Shown here piece by piece: positions 13,906 through 16,635 of a DNA stretch of 16,635 nucleotides. The stretch covers positions 1 to 16,635 of the forward strand of contig JAOPWF010000371.1 in assembly GCA_025965815.1 (NCBI GenBank). Direction: 5' to 3'. The position numbers were made by a program, and so were the translations under genes. The stretch is from Mycobacterium sp. (GTDB lineage Bacteria; Actinomycetota; Actinomycetes; Mycobacteriales; Mycobacteriaceae). Every line of letters begins with the position of its first letter. The first letter of the stretch is position 1. The notes below the pieces were generated by a model. It did no database searches, was not told the DNA's origin, and saw nothing but the letters and a program-made list of their open reading frames with translations.

Positions 13906-14940
13906 TCATCCTTTCCTGCCTCTTTTCGCCAAGCCTGTTTCGCCAACGGTCGTCTCGCCCCGGACGCGACGATCGAGAAAATCGAGCACCGCAGAATCGC
14001 AAGAAGCATCAAACTTGCGCGCCCAAAAAGCACCACTTCCGAGCATCATGTCGAGGTCCTCCAGCCCGAGAGTCTTGGGATGGTTATTTCGGCTCCTGGA
14101 AAAGTCGACGTAGTGCGTGCCGTGAGGATGAAATCTATAACGTCCCGAGTTCACCAAAACAGTTTGCATAAACACTTCCTCCGGTCCCGCCATTCCCCGA
14201 AAAAACGCCGCGATGTCTGGGTGCTCGATCGCGAAGTTACGCGCGTACCGAACACATTCCATCGAAAGGGCACAGAAAAACGAACCGCCATAACAGATAA
14301 GATTGTCATTAAAAATGGTTTTGCGCCGGATACCAATCGTTGAAAAGGCCAGACTTACTCGAACCCACGGCTGGACGAGATTGAGGGCCATTATTGGGCG
14401 AAGCCAGCGTTGCTTGGTCACTGAGGGTCGACCGACACGCCAATGCCGGTATTCGAAGCGCATCTTTGTGTTGAAGGGGGTGGCCAACCGATATTCCGGT
14501 CCAACACCCCAGTCGGCTTCCGCTGGGGTTCGATCGGGAAAGACAGGCGCGTAATGCAAGTAGCCGTCTGCCTCTCCGAGGCTGAAAGCGCGCTCAATGT
14601 CAACGATCGAGCGCAGGGGGTAATCCTGGCCGGACAGGATCTGGAGCCAATCGATTTCTATCCCATGTTCATCAAGCCAATCAACAGCAGCGAAATATCG
14701 GTCAAGGTGAGAGAAATCCCCATAGCTGCCCCCTCCCACGAACACATGTACATCCGGAAGGGATTCCAGTCGCGTCAAGTCCAACCGCGAGCCACCGCTA
14801 TCGTGGTCAATCAAAACTACACTAGTAGGACTACCTCCGCTTATTAGTTCAGCCAGCCGAGTGACTTGTTCAGGGCAAGTGTGCGTTTGCATGTAGTAGC
14901 ATACGCGAACAGGCGCGGATCCCGGTGAAGAATTGTTCAT
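13906..14940 (-). CDS. GT14-like (Core-2/I-branching type) glycosyltransferase
   Basis: This 344-aa member of the Branch family (GT14) resembles beta-1,6-N-acetylglucosaminyltransferases and xylosyltransferases. Diagnostic motifs are ILSGQDYPLR at 101-110, FNTKMRFEYRHW near 156-167, GPEEVFMQTVLVNSG at 252-266 (acidic pair Glu254/Glu255, matching the catalytic-type DE/EE of the family) and FWARKFD at 305-311. The N-terminal segment VRVCYYMQTH starts the GT-A fold, and there is no membrane anchor, unlike eukaryotic Golgi homologues. The start ATG 14938-14940 overlaps the stop of the upstream ORF (ATGA). In bacteria such enzymes occur in polysaccharide and glycolipid clusters; donor and acceptor are unknown here. 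AT-richer codon use than the transposases supports lateral import together with the GMC gene. Confidence 0.82.
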   Translation of the reverse strand: MNNSSPGSAPVRVCYYMQTHTCPEQVTRLAELISGGSPTSVVLIDHDSGGSRLDLTRLESLPDVHVFVGGGSYGDFSHLDRYFAAVDWLDEHGIEIDWLQILSGQDYPLRSIVDIERAFSLGEADGYLHYAPVFPDRTPAEADWGVGPEYRLATPFNTKMRFEYRHWRVGRPSVTKQRWLRPIMALNLVQPWVRVSLAFSTIGIRRKTIFNDNLICYGGSFFCALSMECVRYARNFAIEHPDIAAFFRGMAGPEEVFMQTVLVNSGRYRFHPHGTHYVDFSRSRNNHPKTLGLEDLDMMLGSGAFWARKFDASCDSAVLDFLDRRVRGETTVGETGLAKRGRKG

Positions 14941-15299
14941 AGACTACTTTCTGACACTCCACTGGGTGATGCGGCCCGATGACGAGTTGAGATCTTTTTG
15001 ATTAGTTTTGGGCCAAACATATCGGGCGCACACAGGTTGCCGACGCCCCAGGTAAATGCGATGAGTGGGTCGAGGGCGACCTCTGGAATGGACTCCAGCA
15101 CTCCCGTCATGCCGCGGCCTTCGCTCCCGGCTACGGCATTCTTGGGTCCGAGGGTCGACGCCCGTAGGCTGGCGAAGCGCACGGGCAGATCGTCGACATC
15201 GGCGCCCATGCTCGCGAACATCGCAAACAGCTGGGCGCCTACGTGCAACACCGTCTCCTCGGCGGGGTCCAGCTGGTGCTGGCGACCGTCGCCAGCCAC
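14937..15299 (-). CDS. unrecognised ORF, possibly a gene fragment
   Basis: This 120-codon frame starts at GTG 15299. I do not recognise the family. Codons from DPAEETVLHVGAQLFAMF to CAPDMFGPK are strongly GC-rich at third positions and read like real protein (ADVDDLPVRFASLR, GRGMTGVLESIPEVALDPLI). The last 20 or so codons after FGPKLIKK lose this bias, suggesting the native gene is cut there and the tail is accidental. Its TGA overlaps the GT14 ATG. No convincing ribosome binding site precedes GTG 15299. The true 5' end may lie in another frame upstream: AGGAGG stands before an ATG at 15348, and a zinc-ribbon leader stands before that, implying frameshift damage. Confidence 0.45.
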   Translation of the reverse strand: MAGDGRQHQLDPAEETVLHVGAQLFAMFASMGADVDDLPVRFASLRASTLGPKNAVAGSEGRGMTGVLESIPEVALDPLIAFTWGVGNLCAPDMFGPKLIKKISTRHRAASPSGVSESSL

Positions 15300-15349
15300 A
15301 ACGCCCAGCCGCGCCCTCCAAGCCGGCGGGCGGCCGTCTTGTGCTCATC

Positions 15350-15460
15350 GGGCCTCCTGACAGGTGAAACAAGTCTCGCACACCAACGGAAATGGGCTCC
15401 GCATTCGCTCCAGAAATGCGCGTGATCGGGGTTTTCGTGGCCGCTCGGGCAAGTCGCCAT
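15350..15460 (-). pseudogene. zinc-ribbon-like N-terminal fragment
   Basis: From ATG 15460 the frame reads MATCPSGHENPDHAHF then WSECGA. This resembles the double-zinc-ribbon leader of many actinobacterial proteins (CPxGHENP...FCxECG). The third metal-binding Cys is replaced by Trp, so the site is damaged. The frame stays open to 15239, but beyond about 15350 it shadows the neighbouring ORF (14937-15299) in another frame. The two may be pieces of one gene broken by a frameshift. A palindrome resembling a DosR box lies about 65 bp upstream. Confidence 0.4.
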
Positions 15461-15524
15461 GACTCAGCCCGCTCTCCCCAGAGGCGCTTCATTAAAGAGA
15501 CGATGCTTTCTGCCTGATCACCGT

Positions 15525-15546
15525 ACAAGGGTCCTTCGGCCCTTGT
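15525..15546. promoter_or_regulatory. DevR/DosR-box-like palindrome
   Basis: The core GGGTCCTTCGGCCC lies inside a longer palindrome, ACAAGGG (15525-15531) with CCCTTGT (15540-15546). It keeps the key GGGnC....GnCCC positions of the mycobacterial dormancy-regulator box. It sits 65 bp upstream of the leftward zinc-ribbon fragment. It could instead be a simple hairpin, but no U-tract follows it. Confidence 0.4.
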
Positions 15547-15681
15547 TAGCCCGAATCATTCACTGCTGAGAGGCGTTCACCGCGTGTAGATGCACGGAAG
15601 TGCCTGTCCAGCAAGGGAAACTTGGACTTGCGACGAGGATGTCCCGAGTCTCGTGGAACTTCGGTGGCGGCCCGGTGAGCA
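15547..15681. other. gap containing the presumed IS256-element end
   Basis: There is no gene. The left end of the IS256-family element should lie here, beyond the transposase stop. I could not define its inverted repeat because the partner end is outside the window. Confidence 0.35.
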
Positions 15682-16635
15682 TCAGGCTGCGCTCACCTGA
15701 TCATCATGCCCGATTGGTCCGACAGATTTAGTGAACTCACGCTTGAGGGCGGCGCGAAGCGCCGGCAGGTGCAGGTGGCCGTTGACGCGGCGGAACTGCT
15801 TGCCGGCCTCGACCATGCCGGCCGCGCACCAGCGCAGCGCCATCTGCCCGTCGCGCCAGCGCTTGACGTTGCCGGCGTGCTCGCGGCAGATCGAGATCAT
15901 CGACTCGATGCTGTTTGTCGACCTCAGGGGTGGGTGGCACGCCCAGGCGCAGCACGGTGAGCGTCTCATCGAGCCCCTCACGCAGGCTGGCTGCCGCCCC
16001 GGGATGGGTACGGTCAAGCTCTTTGGCCAGGGCGAGCAGCGCGGCCTCGGCCTCCAGCGCCGAATCGGCATGGTAGGCATCGGCCATCTTCCGTCCTACA
16101 CTAGACCGAAGCCGTTGCGGCAGACGGTCTTTCACGTTCCGGATCTTGTGGATCTGGCAGCGTTGGATCGCCGGCCGGTCGAGCACCTCGAGCACCGCCT
16201 TGCGCAGCGCCTTCGAGCCGTCCAGGCCCACCAGCATGGGGCGGGTGACGTCCAGCCCCGCCCGCGCAGCCCGACCAGCAGGTCGGTGACCACGGTGGCG
16301 TTCTCGGTGGCGCCCTCGACCAGCGCGAGCGGGTGCTTGTTGCCCTCGATGTCGATGCCGAGCGCCACAATGCAGCACGACTCGGCGAAGTGCACCCCGT
16401 CGATCATCGCCACCAGATCCAGCCCGGACAGATCCCGCGAAAGCAGCTCGACCAGTGCGGTTTCGGTCATCGCCACGAACTTCCGCGAGACCGCGGACTT
16501 ACTTGTGGCAGAGGCTGTTTGGGCAACGGCGTGGCCAACGGGTTCGAGTCCGACCGGGTAGCGGCGCGTCGACAGCCCGGCGAGCATCTTCTCCATCGCC
16601 ATCCGCCCGAGGACCTCGGTGGAGGTGAACAGCTC
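15682..16635 (-). pseudogene. IS256-family (mutator-type) transposase, two frameshifts, cut by window edge
   Basis: Three overlapping frames make one transposase. From the right edge to about 16258 it reads ELFTSTEVLGRMAMEKML through AMIDGVHFAESCCIVALGID (first Asp). From 16258 to about 15928 it reads VTRPMLVGLDGSKALRKAVL (second Asp), then RCQIHKIRNVKDRLP. From 15928 to 15682 it reads TNSIESMISICREHAGNVKRW (Glu), then GHLHLPALRAALKRE. A one-base deletion near 16258 (in the GC run encoding GLRGRG) and a one-base insertion near 15928 (an extra C after GVPPT) separate them. The 5' end lies outside the window, since the frame is still open at 16635. The family is clear, but the gene cannot make an intact enzyme. 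Confidence 0.9.

Noticed and set aside
14944..15528. 194-codon minus-strand frame
   Set aside because: It is arginine-rich, has no motif and shadows the GC3-biased frame at 14937-15299.
1..16635. CRISPR array, tRNA or rRNA genes
   Set aside because: I saw no regularly spaced direct repeats and no cloverleaf or rRNA-like sequence on either strand. This was by eye, and a dedicated scan would be decisive.

Overview
This window looks like an accessory region of a high-GC actinobacterium, most likely a mycobacterium or a close relative. The evidence is the GC-rich third codon positions in the mobile genes, four transposase families (IS3, ISL3, IS256, IS630) in actinobacterial-looking versions, a DevR/DosR-box-like palindrome and a CPSGHENP zinc-ribbon leader. 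No core chromosomal gene is visible. This assignment is inferred from sequence character, not from a database search.

Left half (1-8640): nested mobile elements. An IS3-family element (copy A, minus strand, about 128-5389) is split inside orfA by a complete 3.9 kb Tn554-like transposon (1143-5052) with tnpA, tnpB and tnpC. The transposon is bounded by 6-bp direct repeats CGTTGG, and removing it with one repeat restores orfA exactly in frame. IS3 copy A lies in the third gene of a second recombinase trio, a RIT (recombinase in trio) element. RIT genes A, B and C run leftward from 8079 and are joined by ATGA overlaps; A has an in-frame stop and C is truncated. The RIT end (about 8214) abuts an older, decayed IS3 copy (copy B, 8215-8640). 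The nesting order is therefore old IS3, then RIT, then IS3 copy A, then the Tn554-like element. The Tn554-like element is the only one with all genes intact.

Middle (8640-11760): one intact family-4 glycosyltransferase on the plus strand, lower in GC and with a good Shine-Dalgarno site. It is followed by a scrap of IS630 transposase and a nearly complete ISL3-family IS (10146-11614), whose transposase has two frameshifts. The IS has a notable hairpin pair over its ribosome binding site.

Right half (11760-16635): a leftward cluster of lower GC encodes a GT14-type (Core-2/I-branching) glycosyltransferase, a GMC-family FAD oxidoreductase and the broken 5' part of an aldo/keto reductase. With the GT4 gene it suggests an imported glycan- or sugar-modifying locus eroded by IS elements. 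Upstream of it are an unrecognised ORF coupled by ATGA to the GT14 gene, a zinc-ribbon-like fragment and a DosR-box-like palindrome. The window ends inside a frameshifted IS256-family transposase that runs off the right edge.
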